From contig NZ_JNFB01000039.1 in NCBI RefSeq assembly GCF_000766145.1, positions 186,001-250,000 on the forward strand: DNA of 64,000 nt, given 5' to 3'. The notes beneath the pieces are model-generated. The model made no database searches. It had not been told where the DNA came from and saw nothing but the letters and a program-made list of their open reading frames with translations. Positions 1-9,836 of this stretch are shown piece by piece; the first letter of the stretch is position 1; each line of letters begins with the position of its first letter. This DNA comes from Paenilisteria newyorkensis (GTDB lineage Bacteria; Bacillota; Bacilli; Lactobacillales; Listeriaceae). The position numbers and the translations under genes are program-made.

Positions 1-2
1 AA

Positions 3-1256
3 GAAGCCGTTTATTATGAAACGCTAGATAATGGTTTGCAAGTATACGTTCTGCCAAAACACGGTTTTAGCAAGACTTTCGCGATTTTCACGACGAATTA
101 TGGTTCGATTGACAATGAATTCGTGCCACTAGGCCAAGAAGCATTCACCCGCGTTCCAGACGGCATCGCGCATTTCTTAGAACATAAACTTTTCGAAAAA
201 GAAGATGGTGATGTGTTCTTCAAATTCGGTGAAAAAGGCGCCTTTACGAACGCTTTCACGTCATTCACACGGACGGCGTACCTATTCTCAAGCACATCGA
301 ATGTGGAAGAGAACCTAGAAACGCTTGTCGATTTCGTGCAAGAACCTTATTTTACAGAAGAAACCGTTGAAAAAGAAAAAGGCATTATCGGGCAAGAAAT
401 CCAGATGTACGATGATGACGCTGATTTTCGCGTTTATTTCGGAGCGATTGAAAACATGTACCATCACCATCCAGTGAAAATTGATATCGCAGGTACCGTC
501 GAATCGATTGCAGAAATCGACAAAGACCTGCTATATCTTTGCTACAACACGTTCTACCATCCAAGTAACATGATTCTGTTCATCGTTGGTAACGTAGACC
601 CCGAGCAAGCGATTGAGCAAGTTCGCAACAACCAAGCGAAAAAGACGTTCGCACCTGCAAAACCGGTGAAGCGCCATTTCCCAGAGGAACCGAAATCCGT
701 TGCTGTTGCTAAAAAAACATTAAAATTCCCCGTTCAAATTGCGAAGAATCTCGTAGCAGTGAAAGAGGACATTGGGTTATTGCGCGGTAAAGAAGCCGTA
801 CAACACGAAATGACCGCCGATATCTTGCTGGAATTAATGTTTGGTACAACATCAGACGCCTATTTGGAATTATACGACCAAGGTATTATTGACGACACGT
901 TCGGATTTGATTATAGTTTACAAGACAGCTTCTCATTTGTTCTCGTCGGTGGCGATGCAAAAGACCCAGATTTACAAGAACGCAAAATTAAAGAAACCTT
1001 CGAAAAAGCACTAAAAACCGGATTTAAAGAAGCCGATTTGGAGTTATTAAAACGCAAAAAAATGGGCCAATTCCTGCGCTCATTGAATTCACCTGAATTT
1101 ATCGCGAACCAATTCTCACAATATATTTTTGAAGAAGCATCTCTATTCGATATCTTACCTGCCATTGAAGCCGTTACGGTCGCGGATGTAGAAACCTTCT
1201 TGAAACGAATTTATGTGGCGGATCGCATCACGACGTTCCAAATTGTGCCGGAGTAA
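3..1256 (+). CDS. M16 family zinc metallopeptidase, YmfH-like (5' end outside window)
   Basis: The reading frame is open to the left edge, so the start codon lies just outside. Only about ten codons should be missing, because the visible N-terminus already reads like the first strand of an M16 domain. The inverted zinc motif HFLEH is at visible residues 57-61. The third metal ligand is the glutamate of GQEIQMY near residue 132. In Bacillus and Listeria two M16 peptidases (YmfF/YmfH type) precede the ymfI-ymfM-pgsA genes, and the same genes follow here. The substrate is unknown. The internal TTG at 36 is not the true start. Confidence in the family is high. Confidence 0.9.
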   Translation, partial: EAVYYETLDNGLQVYVLPKHGFSKTFAIFTTNYGSIDNEFVPLGQEAFTRVPDGIAHFLEHKLFEKEDGDVFFKFGEKGAFTNAFTSFTRTAYLFSSTSNVEENLETLVDFVQEPYFTEETVEKEKGIIGQEIQMYDDDADFRVYFGAIENMYHHHPVKIDIAGTVESIAEIDKDLLYLCYNTFYHPSNMILFIVGNVDPEQAIEQVRNNQAKKTFAPAKPVKRHFPEEPKSVAVAKKTLKFPVQIAKNLVAVKEDIGLLRGKEAVQHEMTADILLELMFGTTSDAYLELYDQGIIDDTFGFDYSLQDSFSFVLVGGDAKDPDLQERKIKETFEKALKTGFKEADLELLKRKKMGQFLRSLNSPEFIANQFSQYIFEEASLFDILPAIEAVTVADVETFLKRIYVADRITTFQIVPE

Positions 1257-1414
1257 AGTCAGGTAGCTGAACTCCTGATAAACTGCTTCACATGATTTCC
1301 CACTAAACCTCCGCGCGGAGATTCTTTAAGATTTCTTTAACTTAGTAAAAAAAATGGTATTTTGGAGCGAGTCATGCTATGATGAAAGAAATGGATAGAA
1401 GGGAATAATCGGCT

Positions 1415-2149
1415 TTGAGAGAAGATACGAAATACGCGCTCATTACTGGTGCGAGTGGAGACATAGGAAGAGAAATCGCGATTGCACTTGCAAAACAAGG
1501 TTTTCACCTATATTTACACTATAATCGTAACGAGAAGGCGATTGCGCTGCTACAAGAGGAGTTAGTTCTTTTTGGCGTAGATGTTATCCCGATTCAAGCT
1601 GATTTTACTAATTCTGATGCTATATCACGGTTGCAAGATTCCGTTTTTCAATTAGATGTATTTGTTCATGCTGCTGGGAATAGCTATTACGGCTTATTTC
1701 AAGACATGCCTGATCAGGAAATAGCGAATTTATGGGATATCCATGTTCATTTTCCGATGCAATTATTACAGAAATGGATTCCGAAGTTGCAACGAAGTGA
1801 CGCTGGACGAATTATTTTTATTAGTTCTATCTGGGGAGAAGTTGGGGCTGCGATGGAAGTGGCTTATTCGGCTGTAAAAGGGGCGCAGATTGCTTTTTGT
1901 AAAGCGCTAGCTCAGGAGATAGCCGCATCAGGCACGACTGTCAATGTAGTATCTCCAGGAATGGTAGATACAAAAATGAATCACCTTTTTGACGAGGAAG
2001 AGAAGACAGCGTTATTAACGGATATTCCAATGCACCGATTTGCAAAACCGAGTGAGGTTGGGGAAGTGGTCGCCTTTTTAGCAAGTGATCGCGCAAGTTA
2101 TATGACTGGACAAACGATGCGTCTTGATGGTGGCTGGTTTATGAGGTAA
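1415..2149 (+). CDS. ymfI: SDR family oxidoreductase, YmfI-like
   Basis: A 244-aa short-chain dehydrogenase/reductase. The N-terminal Rossmann motif TGASGDIG binds NAD(P)H, and the active site is visible as S (ISSIWG) plus YSAVK, the YxxxK pair. The C-terminal DGGW is typical of FabG-like classical SDRs. The start is TTG at 1415 behind a purine-rich GAAGGGA. The gene sits between the M16 peptidase and the rodZ-like gene, the usual position of ymfI. The physiological substrate is unknown, so the FabG-like annotation should not be read as a fatty acid synthesis role. Confidence 0.85.
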   Translation: MREDTKYALITGASGDIGREIAIALAKQGFHLYLHYNRNEKAIALLQEELVLFGVDVIPIQADFTNSDAISRLQDSVFQLDVFVHAAGNSYYGLFQDMPDQEIANLWDIHVHFPMQLLQKWIPKLQRSDAGRIIFISSIWGEVGAAMEVAYSAVKGAQIAFCKALAQEIAASGTTVNVVSPGMVDTKMNHLFDEEEKTALLTDIPMHRFAKPSEVGEVVAFLASDRASYMTGQTMRLDGGWFMR

Positions 2150-2183
2150 GAAAAAGATTTTATGTAATGGTAGGTGTTTAAAA

Positions 2184-3149
2184 TTGACCGAACTAGGTGA
2201 GAAACTCAAAAATGCAAGGCGAACAAAAGGTCTCAGTCTTGATGATCTACAACAAATAACAAAGATTCAAAAGCGCTATCTTGTCGCAATTGAAGAAGGC
2301 AACTATGCTGTAATGCCAGGTAAATTCTATGCACGCGCGTTCATTAAGCAGTATGCAGAGGCCGTTGATTTAAACAGCCAAGAACTCTTCCAAGAATTTG
2401 AAAATGAAGTTCCAGCTACGAGTCAAGAAGCTGTTGTAAACGAGCAAATAACACGTGCACAGCAACGTCGTGCCCCACTGGCCGCAAGCCAACCAGGCAA
2501 CGATAACCCGCATACAACACATTCCGTATTCGGACTCGTTCCAAAAATTCTGATTGCCCTATTCATCGTCGTTATCGGCTTCGTAATTTGGTATTTCGCC
2601 TTCTACAATGCTGGCGGATCAGGCAACGAAGTAAACAATACGAGCACTGGGGATTCCACAATCAAGGTAGATGATGGAACGAAGAGCGATTCCGACTCCA
2701 AGAAAGATACCACAACGAAAAAAGAAGATACTAAAAAAGATACAACTACTGAGAAAAAAGACGAACCAAAGAAAACAGAGATCAAAACCGAAACGTCTGG
2801 AAATGCAACCACATACACTGTATCTAACGCGGACAAGCTTTCTGTGACATTCACCTTATCCGGTGGCGAAAGTTGGATTCAAGTAACTGACGACGCAGGT
2901 TCAAGTATCTTTGGCGGTATTATCGCAGACGGTGAGACGAAAACATTCGATTTGGCAAGCAGTAAATCTGCCAAAATAACAGTCGGAAATGCCACACCAG
3001 TAACAATGAAAATCAATGATCAAGCGGCGGAATTAGCGAAAGATTCCATTACGCAAAAATTAACGATTAATCTAGCTGAAAGTACAGATACTGGAACCAC
3101 TTCCGATTCTTCTGATACTAGCACTAGTTCAGACAGTAGCGCGGAATAA
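2184..3149 (+). CDS. rodZ: RodZ-like membrane protein with N-terminal HTH (YmfM-like)
   Basis: A 321-aa bitopic membrane protein. Residues ~5-70 are an HTH_25/Xre-like helix-turn-helix (ELGEKLKNARRTKGLSLDDL). A single TM segment lies at about 118-140. A charged Ser/Thr/Lys/Asp-rich linker follows, then a C-terminal beta-rich DUF4115-like domain near 200-290 and a Ser/Thr/Asp-rich tail. This is the architecture of RodZ/YmfM, which links the MreB cytoskeleton to the wall-synthesis machinery. The start is TTG at 2184, and its neighbours match the ymfI-ymfM-pgsA order. The long low-complexity linker is probably species-specific. Confidence 0.85.
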   Translation: MTELGEKLKNARRTKGLSLDDLQQITKIQKRYLVAIEEGNYAVMPGKFYARAFIKQYAEAVDLNSQELFQEFENEVPATSQEAVVNEQITRAQQRRAPLAASQPGNDNPHTTHSVFGLVPKILIALFIVVIGFVIWYFAFYNAGGSGNEVNNTSTGDSTIKVDDGTKSDSDSKKDTTTKKEDTKKDTTTEKKDEPKKTEIKTETSGNATTYTVSNADKLSVTFTLSGGESWIQVTDDAGSSIFGGIIADGETKTFDLASSKSAKITVGNATPVTMKINDQAAELAKDSITQKLTINLAESTDTGTTSDSSDTSTSSDSSAE

Positions 3150-3163
3150 CAGATTTTTCAGGA

Positions 3164-3229
3164 CAGCGTGGCCGTAAATGCTTACTTATCTTGCATCAAG
3201 CATGAAAATAAGCATTTATTGCCACGCTG
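3164..3229 (+). terminator. Long hairpin between rodZ-like gene and pgsA
   Basis: A nearly perfect inverted repeat of about 21 bp. The arms CAGCGTGGC and GCCACGCTG are extended inward by TAAATGCTTA and TAAGCATTTA with two mismatches. No clear U-run follows, so it may be an attenuator or mRNA-stabilising hairpin rather than a simple intrinsic terminator. Confidence 0.6.
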
Positions 3230-3269
3230 CGTTATTACATATCTTTAATTTAAGAGGGGATGAAAAAAG

Positions 3270-3848
3270 ATGAATTTACCTAATAAAATAACGGTTGCCC
3301 GCATCATTTTGATACCAATTTTTGTTGTATTATGTGTGGCACCACTAGGTCTTGGAACTGTGACTTGGCTTGATTCCACCATTCCTGTATCCAACATCAT
3401 CGCGGCTATTATTTTCATTGTAGCTGCATTAACAGACTGGTTTGACGGTCATTTGGCGCGAAAGTATAACTTAATCACCAACTTCGGAAAATTTGCCGAT
3501 CCGTTAGCTGACAAATTGCTTGTCGCTGCAGCCTTTATCATTCTAGTAGAACAACATATTGCGCCATCTTGGGTTATCATTATTATTATCAGCCGCGAGT
3601 TTGCAGTAACTGGTTTGCGGTTACTCCTTGTGGAAGGTGGCGAGGTCATGGCAGCTGGACAACTAGGAAAAATCAAGACATTTACACAAATGATCGCCAT
3701 TCCGCTATTACTACTTCACAACTGGCCATTCGAATGGACCGGTATTCGTATCGATCTTGTCTTCCTATATGTTTGTGCCTTCTTCACGGTTTGGTCAGGC
3801 TGGGATTATTTCTACAAAAACCGGAATATCTTCAAAGGTTCGATGTAA
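3270..3848 (+). CDS. pgsA: CDP-diacylglycerol--glycerol-3-phosphate 3-phosphatidyltransferase
   Basis: A 192-aa integral membrane enzyme that makes phosphatidylglycerol phosphate from CDP-diacylglycerol and glycerol-3-phosphate, the committed step toward PG and cardiolipin. The CDP-alcohol phosphatidyltransferase signature is intact: DWFDG, then AR, then G and DPLADK, with the conserved aspartates in the expected spacing. Several hydrophobic segments surround it. ATG is preceded by AGAGGGG. The gene lies upstream of cinA-recA, its usual place in Bacilli. Confidence 0.95.
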   Translation: MNLPNKITVARIILIPIFVVLCVAPLGLGTVTWLDSTIPVSNIIAAIIFIVAALTDWFDGHLARKYNLITNFGKFADPLADKLLVAAAFIILVEQHIAPSWVIIIIISREFAVTGLRLLLVEGGEVMAAGQLGKIKTFTQMIAIPLLLLHNWPFEWTGIRIDLVFLYVCAFFTVWSGWDYFYKNRNIFKGSM

Positions 3849-3852
3849 TTTC

Positions 3853-3890
3853 AAAAAACGACTTATCGCTATTGGTAGGTCGTTTTTCTT
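3853..3890 (+). terminator. Intrinsic terminator after pgsA
   Basis: Inverted repeat AAAAACGAC / GTCGTTTTT with a U-rich tail ending CTTGTCTTT. Confidence 0.75.
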
Positions 3891-3941
3891 GTCTTTGAGG
3901 TAAGAAGTTGTAATATATAAAAGTAGAAAGGGCGTGTTTTT

Positions 3942-5204
3942 ATGCGTAGTGCAGAAATTATTGCAGTAGGAACCGAACTATTATTAGGACAAATCGTGAA
4001 TTCCAATGCTGCCTTTATATCAAAAGAGCTTGCCGAATGTGGCGTTTATGTATATCATCATACCGTCGTAGGCGATAACCCCGAACGATTGAAAAAAGTA
4101 ATCGAAATTGCCGAGAAACGCAGCGATATCTTAATTTTTTCAGGTGGATTAGGACCTACAGAAGACGATATTACCAAACAAGTTCTAGCTGGATATCTGG
4201 CAAAAGGAATCATTTATGACAAAGAGCATCTGACAAAAATAGAGCAATTTTTTGCGGCTAGAAAAGACAAGATGTCCGAAAATAACAAACGCCAAGCAGA
4301 AATCATTGAGGGATCATACGTTTTATCCAATGATTTTGGCTTTGCGGCTGGCATGTTCCTAGAAGAAAAGGCACATGCCTATATCCTACTTCCTGGCCCA
4401 CCATCAGAAATGCAACCCATGTTTACGAAATATGCCAAACCACTGCTACTAAAAAATAGTGAGCGCGAAATTATACTAGAATCTAAAATAATACGTTTTT
4501 TCGGCATTGGCGAATCGAAATTAGCAGATGATTTGAAAGATATGATTGCAACACAGACAAACCCTACAATCGCAACCTATGCGGGGGAAAATGAAGTGGT
4601 TATCCGACTTACTGCTTCTGCGACAACAAGAGAAGAAGCATTGCGGTTGATTGCCGAGACAGAAGAAGAGATCATTAAGCGAGATGGGGCTTACATATAC
4701 GGCTCAGGAGACGTCACACTCGTCGATTTGGTCATCCAGCAACTCATGGAAGCCAACATGACTATTTCGGCAGCAGAGAGCCTCACAGCCGGTTTATTTC
4801 AAGCAGAACTCGGTGGCACAACAGGCATCTCTAAAATCTTCAAAGGCGGCATGGTAACATATAGTGCTGAAACGAAGCACGAATTACTGCACGTCTCCAA
4901 GGAAACGATTGAAAAAGAAGGCGTTGTCAGCCAAGCTTGCGCGATAGAAATGGCAGATAATATTCGTAAACTATGCAAAACAGATATGGGCATCAGCTTC
5001 ACGGGTGTTGCAGGTCCCGAAGAGCTAGAAGGAAATCCTGTTGGAACCGTATGGATTGGCCTTAGCGTTGTTGGTAATCCTACATTAGCCTATCGTTACA
5101 CCTTCAATCGCGATCGTAATTATAATCGTCGTCGAGCTGTAAAAGAAGGTTTTGCGCTGATTAAAGCTTTTTTGGACGAGAAATCCGATAAAAAAGAGAA
5201 ATAA
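3942..5204 (+). CDS. cinA: Competence/damage-inducible protein CinA (NMN amidohydrolase-like)
   Basis: A 420-aa two-domain protein. The N-terminal ~170 residues form a molybdopterin-binding (MoCF/MoaB-like) domain with SGGLGPTEDD. The C-terminal ~150 residues are the CinA_C domain with AAESLTAG and GVAGPEE. CinA_C homologues deamidate nicotinamide mononucleotide, and the COG1058 N-domain has been linked to ADP-ribose pyrophosphatase activity. The ATG is behind AGAAAGGG. It sits directly upstream of recA, as in many Firmicutes, but a terminator-free 270-bp gap with its own promoters separates them. Confidence 0.95.
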   Translation: MRSAEIIAVGTELLLGQIVNSNAAFISKELAECGVYVYHHTVVGDNPERLKKVIEIAEKRSDILIFSGGLGPTEDDITKQVLAGYLAKGIIYDKEHLTKIEQFFAARKDKMSENNKRQAEIIEGSYVLSNDFGFAAGMFLEEKAHAYILLPGPPSEMQPMFTKYAKPLLLKNSEREIILESKIIRFFGIGESKLADDLKDMIATQTNPTIATYAGENEVVIRLTASATTREEALRLIAETEEEIIKRDGAYIYGSGDVTLVDLVIQQLMEANMTISAAESLTAGLFQAELGGTTGISKIFKGGMVTYSAETKHELLHVSKETIEKEGVVSQACAIEMADNIRKLCKTDMGISFTGVAGPEELEGNPVGTVWIGLSVVGNPTLAYRYTFNRDRNYNRRRAVKEGFALIKAFLDEKSDKKEK

Positions 5205-5240
5205 GGGGTGAAAATCAACGCAATCAGCCGTAAAAAAAGG

Positions 5241-5270
5241 TTAGACGAATGCTTGCAAAACGGCTATAAT
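5241..5270 (+). promoter_or_regulatory. SigA-type promoter upstream of recA (distal)
   Basis: TTAGAC and TATAAT are separated by 18 bp. The promoter lies just after cinA and upstream of the SOS box. Confidence 0.55.
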
Positions 5271-5334
5271 AAAGGCACAGTCAGGAAGCGAATGCTACCG
5301 TGTAGAGAGAAAAATAGCGCGCACAGAAAAAATA

Positions 5335-5348
5335 CGAACAAATATTCG
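5335..5348 (+). promoter_or_regulatory. LexA (SOS) box of recA
   Basis: CGAACAAATATTCG matches the Firmicute LexA/DinR consensus CGAACN4GTTCG at all but one position. It lies directly upstream of the proximal recA promoter, consistent with DNA-damage induction. Confidence 0.75.
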
Positions 5349-5357
5349 CTTTTTACT

Positions 5358-5385
5358 TGTATATCTTCAAAAAATAAGGTATAGT
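5358..5385 (+). promoter_or_regulatory. Proximal recA promoter
   Basis: TTGTAT and TATAGT are spaced 16 bp apart. The SOS box ends 9 bp upstream of the -35. Confidence 0.55.
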
Positions 5386-5478
5386 ATCTATAGGCAGTAA
5401 AAACAACCGCTAAATAATGTGTGGTATGCAATGTTTTTACATGAAATTAGATATATATAAAGACTAGGAGGCAATAAT

Positions 5479-6525
5479 GTGAGTGATCGTCAAGCGGCCT
5501 TAGATCAGGCGTTAAAACAAATCGAGAAGCAATTTGGTAAAGGTTCCATTATGAAGTTAGGGGAACAATCAGATCATAATATTTCTACGATATCAAGTGG
5601 CTCTTTAGCTCTCGATATCGCACTTGGAGTCGGTGGTTATCCACGAGGAAGAATCATCGAAGTATACGGACCAGAGAGTTCAGGTAAAACAACCGTTGCT
5701 TTACACGCTATTGCAGAAGTACAAGCGCAAGGCGGAACAGCGGCATTTATCGATGCTGAGCATGCATTAGATCCAGCATATGCGAAGAATCTAGGCGTTA
5801 ATATTGATGAATTATTGCTATCACAACCAGATACAGGGGAACAAGCATTAGAAATTGCTGAAGCGTTGGTCCGTAGTGGCGCTGTCGATATTTTAGTTAT
5901 TGACTCCGTAGCCGCACTCGTACCACGTGCGGAAATCGAAGGCGAAATGGGAGATTCACATGTCGGCTTACAAGCGCGTCTTATGTCCCAAGCCTTGCGT
6001 AAACTATCCGGTGCAATCAACAAATCCAAAACAATCGCGATTTTCATCAACCAAATTCGTGAAAAAGTAGGCGTTATGTTCGGTAACCCTGAAATAACTC
6101 CAGGTGGACGTGCCCTTAAATTCTACTCTACTGTTCGTTTAGAAGTAAGACGTGCAGAACAACTAAAACAAGGTACGGACGTTATCGGTAACAAAACAAA
6201 AATCAAAGTCGTGAAAAACAAAGTAGCACCACCATTCCGTGTCGCTGAAGTAGACGTTATGTACGGCTTCGGTATTTCACGTGAAGGTGAACTCGTTGAT
6301 ATGGCCTCTGAAATTGACGTTATCAATAAGAGTGGTTCATGGTATTCTTATAACGAAGAGCGTATTGGCCAAGGTCGCGAGAATGCGAAACAATACTTGA
6401 AAGAGCATCCAGAAATTCGCGATGAAATCTCAAAACGCGTGCGTCAAGAATATGAAATCGATGTGAAACCTAATTTAGCAGAAGAAGCATTGCCAGAAGA
6501 AATCAATTTACTTGATGAAGATTAA
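5479..6525 (+). CDS. recA: Recombinase RecA
   Basis: A 348-aa DNA strand-exchange ATPase and co-protease for LexA self-cleavage. Walker A is GPESSGKT at residues 64-71, Walker B is [10 protein letters not shown], and the L2/MAW region and [11 protein letters not shown] are conserved. The start is GTG at 5479, eight bases after AGGAGG; an ATG three bases earlier runs straight into TGA and cannot be used. The length is normal for the family. It is controlled by the SOS box at 5335. Confidence 0.98.
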   Translation: MSDRQAALDQALKQIEKQFGKGSIMKLGEQSDHNISTISSGSLALDIALGVGGYPRGRIIEVYGPESSGKTTVALHAIAEVQAQGGTAAFIDAEHALDPAYAKNLGVNIDELLLSQPDTGEQALEIAEALVRSGAVDILVIDSVAALVPRAEIEGEMGDSHVGLQARLMSQALRKLSGAINKSKTIAIFINQIREKVGVMFGNPEITPGGRALKFYSTVRLEVRRAEQLKQGTDVIGNKTKIKVVKNKVAPPFRVAEVDVMYGFGISREGELVDMASEIDVINKSGSWYSYNEERIGQGRENAKQYLKEHPEIRDEISKRVRQEYEIDVKPNLAEEALPEEINLLDED

Positions 6526-6528
6526 TCC

Positions 6529-6560
6529 AGAAGCCGCCCAATTGGGTGGCTTCTCTTTAT
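6529..6560 (+). terminator. recA terminator
   Basis: Hairpin AGAAGCCGCCCA / GGGTGGCTTCT with a three-base loop, followed by CTTTATTT. Confidence 0.85.
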
Positions 6561-6626
6561 TTCTAAGCTATAAAATCCTTTTTTTATAGGGATTTTTTTG
6601 ATTCCGTTTACATCTTTGCGCTTTCC

Positions 6627-6655
6627 TTGACAATACATGGATTGACAGATAGAAT
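6627..6655 (+). promoter_or_regulatory. rny promoter
   Basis: Consensus TTGACA, 17-bp spacer, TAGAAT. A second TTGACA starts at 6642 with a weaker -10. Confidence 0.7.
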
Positions 6656-6697
6656 TAGATTGTATATTTTACATTTAAAAATGAAAAAATACACGCG

Positions 6698-6717
6698 TGT
6701 CAGGAATATTTCTGACA
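6698..6717 (+). repeat. Inverted repeat in rny leader
   Basis: TGTCAG, an 8-base loop, then CTGACA, located between the promoter and the Shine-Dalgarno of rny. It could be a small mRNA hairpin or an operator. Confidence 0.45.
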
Positions 6718-6764
6718 ACCGACATAACCATTAAAAAGAATTGAATAGCAAAGGAGGTGTAAGG

Positions 6765-8327
6765 ATGGAACTCGTAATCACAATCATCTCCAGCTTGCTT
6801 TTCTTGATCGTCGGTCTGGTTGTTGGTTCTCTAATTTATAAATCAAGCTCTGAGCGGAAACTTGCCGCTGCTAGAGGAACAGCTGAATTAATCACGGAAG
6901 ACGCTAAAAAAGAAGCAGAAACCTTGAAGAAAGAAGCATTACTTGAAGGCAAAGAAGAGAATCATAAGTTACGTACTGAAATCGAAAATGAACTTCGTGG
7001 GCGAAGAGGGGAATTACAAAAATCAGAAAATCGCTTATTGCAAAGGGAGGAAAACCTCGACAGAAAAGATACTTCTTTAAGTAAAAGGGAAGCAACTCTT
7101 GAAAGAAAAGAGGAGAGTATCAGTAAACGTCAACAACAAATTGAAGAAAAAGAAAGCAAAGTTGAAGAGATGACTCAAAAACAACAAGTAGAGTTAGAAA
7201 GAATATCTGCCCTTACCAAGGATGAGGCGAAGAACGTTATCTTGAGCCAAGTAGAAGAGGAACTAACACACGATACAGCAGTGATGGTGAAGGAATCTGA
7301 AACTCGTGCGAAGGAAGAAGCAGATAAGAAAGCGAAAAACATTCTTTCTCTAGCAATACAACGCTCAGCAGCGGATCATGTTGCTGAAACGACAGTAAGT
7401 GTTGTAACTCTACCGAACGATGAGATGAAAGGACGAATTATTGGTCGTGAAGGCCGTAATATTCGTACACTGGAAACGCTCACTGGTATCGATTTAATTA
7501 TTGATGATACACCAGAAGCAGTTATCCTTTCCGGATTTGATCCTGTTCGTCGTGAAATCGCGCGAATCGCTTTGGAGAAACTCGTACAAGATGGACGAAT
7601 TCACCCAGCACGGATTGAAGAAATGGTCGATAAAGCTCGTAAAGAGGTGGACGAACATATCCGTGAAGTTGGAGAACAAGCAACATTTGAAGTTGGCATT
7701 CATTCAATACACCCAGATCTAATCAAGATTCTTGGTCGCTTGCGTTACCGTACAAGTTACGGGCAAAACGTCTTGAATCACTCGTTAGAAGTGGCGAAAT
7801 TGGCTGGAATTTTGGCCAGTGAGCTTGGTGAAGATGTAACGATGGCTAAGCGTGCTGGACTCCTTCATGATATCGGTAAAGCAATCGATCATGAAATTGA
7901 AGGAAGTCATGTCGAAATTGGTGTCGAACTTGCTACGAAATACAAGGAAAATGATATTGTTATTAATAGTATCGCTTCCCACCATGGAGACACAGAGGCA
8001 ACATCTGTTATCGCTGTCCTAGTAGCAGCCGCAGATGCCCTATCAGCCGCAAGACCCGGTGCTCGTAGTGAAACATTGGAGAACTACATTCGCCGCCTAG
8101 AGAAATTAGAAGAGATTTCCGAGTCTTATGAAGGTGTAGAGAAATCTTACGCCATTCAAGCTGGACGCGAAGTTCGTATTATCGTAGAGCCTGATTCTAT
8201 CGATGATTTAGCTTCTTACCGCTTAGCACGAGACATTAGGAAACGGATTGAAGAAGAACTCGAATACCCTGGTCATATCAAAGTGACTGTTATCCGTGAG
8301 ACGCGTGCTGTAGAGTACGCGAAGTAA
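6765..8327 (+). CDS. rny: Ribonuclease Y
   Basis: A 520-aa membrane-anchored endoribonuclease that initiates bulk mRNA decay. Residues ~1-25 are a TM anchor, ~30-190 a long Glu/Lys/Arg coiled coil, then a KH domain ([12 protein letters not shown]) and an HD domain with [12 protein letters not shown] near residue 368. I chose ATG 6765, behind GGAGGTG, because it gives the family's usual 520 residues; an upstream TTG at 6741 lies on the wrong side of the ribosome-binding site. ricA, whose product partners RNase Y in B. subtilis, is two genes downstream. Confidence 0.97.
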   Translation: MELVITIISSLLFLIVGLVVGSLIYKSSSERKLAAARGTAELITEDAKKEAETLKKEALLEGKEENHKLRTEIENELRGRRGELQKSENRLLQREENLDRKDTSLSKREATLERKEESISKRQQQIEEKESKVEEMTQKQQVELERISALTKDEAKNVILSQVEEELTHDTAVMVKESETRAKEEADKKAKNILSLAIQRSAADHVAETTVSVVTLPNDEMKGRIIGREGRNIRTLETLTGIDLIIDDTPEAVILSGFDPVRREIARIALEKLVQDGRIHPARIEEMVDKARKEVDEHIREVGEQATFEVGIHSIHPDLIKILGRLRYRTSYGQNVLNHSLEVAKLAGILASELGEDVTMAKRAGLLHDIGKAIDHEIEGSHVEIGVELATKYKENDIVINSIASHHGDTEATSVIAVLVAAADALSAARPGARSETLENYIRRLEKLEEISESYEGVEKSYAIQAGREVRIIVEPDSIDDLASYRLARDIRKRIEEELEYPGHIKVTVIRETRAVEYAK

Positions 8328-8333
8328 TCACAT

Positions 8334-8370
8334 AAAACACGCAGTTCCCACATCGGAAGCTGCGTGTTTT
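8334..8370 (+). terminator. rny terminator
   Basis: Hairpin AAAACACGCAG / CTGCGTGTTTT with a 15-base loop. Confidence 0.8.
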
Positions 8371-8394
8371 GCTGTATACAGGCAAGCAATTTCC

Positions 8395-8424
8395 TTGCGC
8401 GATGCCGAAAAACAAAGCTATAAT
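8395..8424 (+). promoter_or_regulatory. Promoter of the GNAT gene
   Basis: TTGCGC, 18-bp spacer, TATAAT. It lies downstream of the first possible start codon (8369) and so supports the ATG at 8456 as the real start. Confidence 0.7.
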
Positions 8425-8455
8425 ATGCAGTAATCTAAGATGGGAGTTTGATAGC

Positions 8456-8953
8456 ATGCAAAAATGGGAAATCAGAAATTTTAAAAAAGAGAATTATTCG
8501 GATGTGGCTCGTATTTATCAGACGGGAATTGATGGACGAAATGCGACGTTTCAAAAAGAGGTGCCGACATTTGAGGCTTGGGATCAGAAGTATCTGGATG
8601 TTTGTCGTTTTGTGGTGATGGAGGATGGAGTTGTAATTGGATGGGCTGCATTACTGCCATTTTCCGGCATGCCTTCTTACCGCGGGGTTGCGGAACTGAG
8701 TATTTATATCGATCCGGCAACGGCTGGAAAAGGAATTGGGACGGCGCTTATGGCTCATATCGTTAGCAAGAGCGAAGAGGCTGGTTTTTGGACGCTACAA
8801 TCCTTGATCTTCCCTGAAAATACGGCGAGTATTGCTTTACATAGAAAATTCGGATTTAAAACGCTTTGCATTCATGAAAAATTGGGCGAGATGGACGGTG
8901 TTTTTCGAGATGTGGCATTATTGGAGCGCAGAAGTGATGTCGTCGGAAAATAG
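8456..8953 (+). CDS. GNAT family N-acetyltransferase (phosphinothricin acetyltransferase-like)
   Basis: A 165-aa acyl-CoA N-acyltransferase. The acetyl-CoA pyrophosphate loop reads AGKGIGTALM, and the C-terminal ALHRKFGFKTL is a typical GNAT motif D. The sequence resembles the Pat/Bar-like family (the YIDPATAGKGIGTALM region), whose members acetylate toxic amino-acid analogues, but the substrate here is unknown. ATG 8456 follows GGGAG and lies 30 bp after its own -10. The gene sits between rny and ymdB. Confidence 0.85.
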   Translation: MQKWEIRNFKKENYSDVARIYQTGIDGRNATFQKEVPTFEAWDQKYLDVCRFVVMEDGVVIGWAALLPFSGMPSYRGVAELSIYIDPATAGKGIGTALMAHIVSKSEEAGFWTLQSLIFPENTASIALHRKFGFKTLCIHEKLGEMDGVFRDVALLERRSDVVGK

Positions 8954-9016
8954 GACGGGCATTTTGACGCGTTTCGGGGTATAATAGGTTACATATAGAG
9001 AGTGAGGAATTAGCAT

Positions 9017-9817
9017 ATGGAATTATTATTTATCGGGGATGTTGTGGGTTCTATCGGTCGTGATATGATTACCGAATATTTGCCGCAACTAAAGAAAGCG
9101 TATCGTCCGACTGTTACGGTGATCAATGGGGAGAACGCCGCTGCTGGACGTGGCATTACGGAGAAGATTTACAAACAGTTTTTAGAGCAGGGTGCTAATG
9201 CGGTGACGCTTGGTAATCATGCTTGGGATAATCGCGATATTTTTGAATTTATCGATAACGCGAAATATTTGGTGCGACCTGCGAATTTCCCGGAGGAGAC
9301 GACGCCGGGTACTGGACTTGTTTTTATAAAAAGCAACCAGTTGGAAGTTGCGGTAATTAATATGCAGGGTCGTGTCTTTATGTCAGATTTGGATGATCCG
9401 TTCCGCAAAATGGACGAATTAATTGAGGAAGCCTCGAAACGAACGAATATCATTTTCGTGGATTTTCATGCGGAGACGACGAGTGAGAAGCAAGCGATGG
9501 GCTGGTACGTGGATGGTCGCGTGACAGCGATTGTTGGGACGCATACGCACGTGCAGACGTCGGATAATCGGATTTTGCCACAGGGAACGGCGTACTTAAC
9601 AGATGTTGGTATGACTGGACCTTATGACGGCATTTTGGGCATGGATAAAGAGGCGAGCTTGCGTCGATTCTTGACTGCGATGCCTTCTCGTTTTGAAGTG
9701 CCTAAGACTGGGCGCGCTGTTTTGTCGGGATGTATGATTAGTATTAACGATACGACTGGACAGGCTACTAAAATTGAACGGATTTTGATAAACGAGGATC
9801 ATCCGTTTACGCTTTGA
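9017..9817 (+). CDS. ymdB: YmdB family metallophosphoesterase
   Basis: A 266-aa cytosolic metallophosphodiesterase. B. subtilis YmdB hydrolyses 2',3'-cAMP in vitro and influences biofilm/motility choice. The metal-binding motifs are all visible: GDVVGSIGRD at the N-terminus, NGENAAAGRG, LGNHAWDN, DFHAETTSEK and VGTHTHVQTSD. The length is normal. It is followed after 19 bases by ricA, so the two are probably cotranscribed. Confidence 0.93.
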   Translation: MELLFIGDVVGSIGRDMITEYLPQLKKAYRPTVTVINGENAAAGRGITEKIYKQFLEQGANAVTLGNHAWDNRDIFEFIDNAKYLVRPANFPEETTPGTGLVFIKSNQLEVAVINMQGRVFMSDLDDPFRKMDELIEEASKRTNIIFVDFHAETTSEKQAMGWYVDGRVTAIVGTHTHVQTSDNRILPQGTAYLTDVGMTGPYDGILGMDKEASLRRFLTAMPSRFEVPKTGRAVLSGCMISINDTTGQATKIERILINEDHPFTL

Positions 9818-9836
9818 TCAAAGGAGGTGTCACACG

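Noticed and set aside
6741-6764. Upstream TTG start for rny
   Set aside because: It precedes the GGAGGTG ribosome-binding site and would give 528 rather than the usual 520 residues.
8369-8455. Upstream start for the GNAT gene
   Set aside because: The promoter TTGCGC-18-TATAAT lies inside this extension, so it cannot be translated from that promoter.
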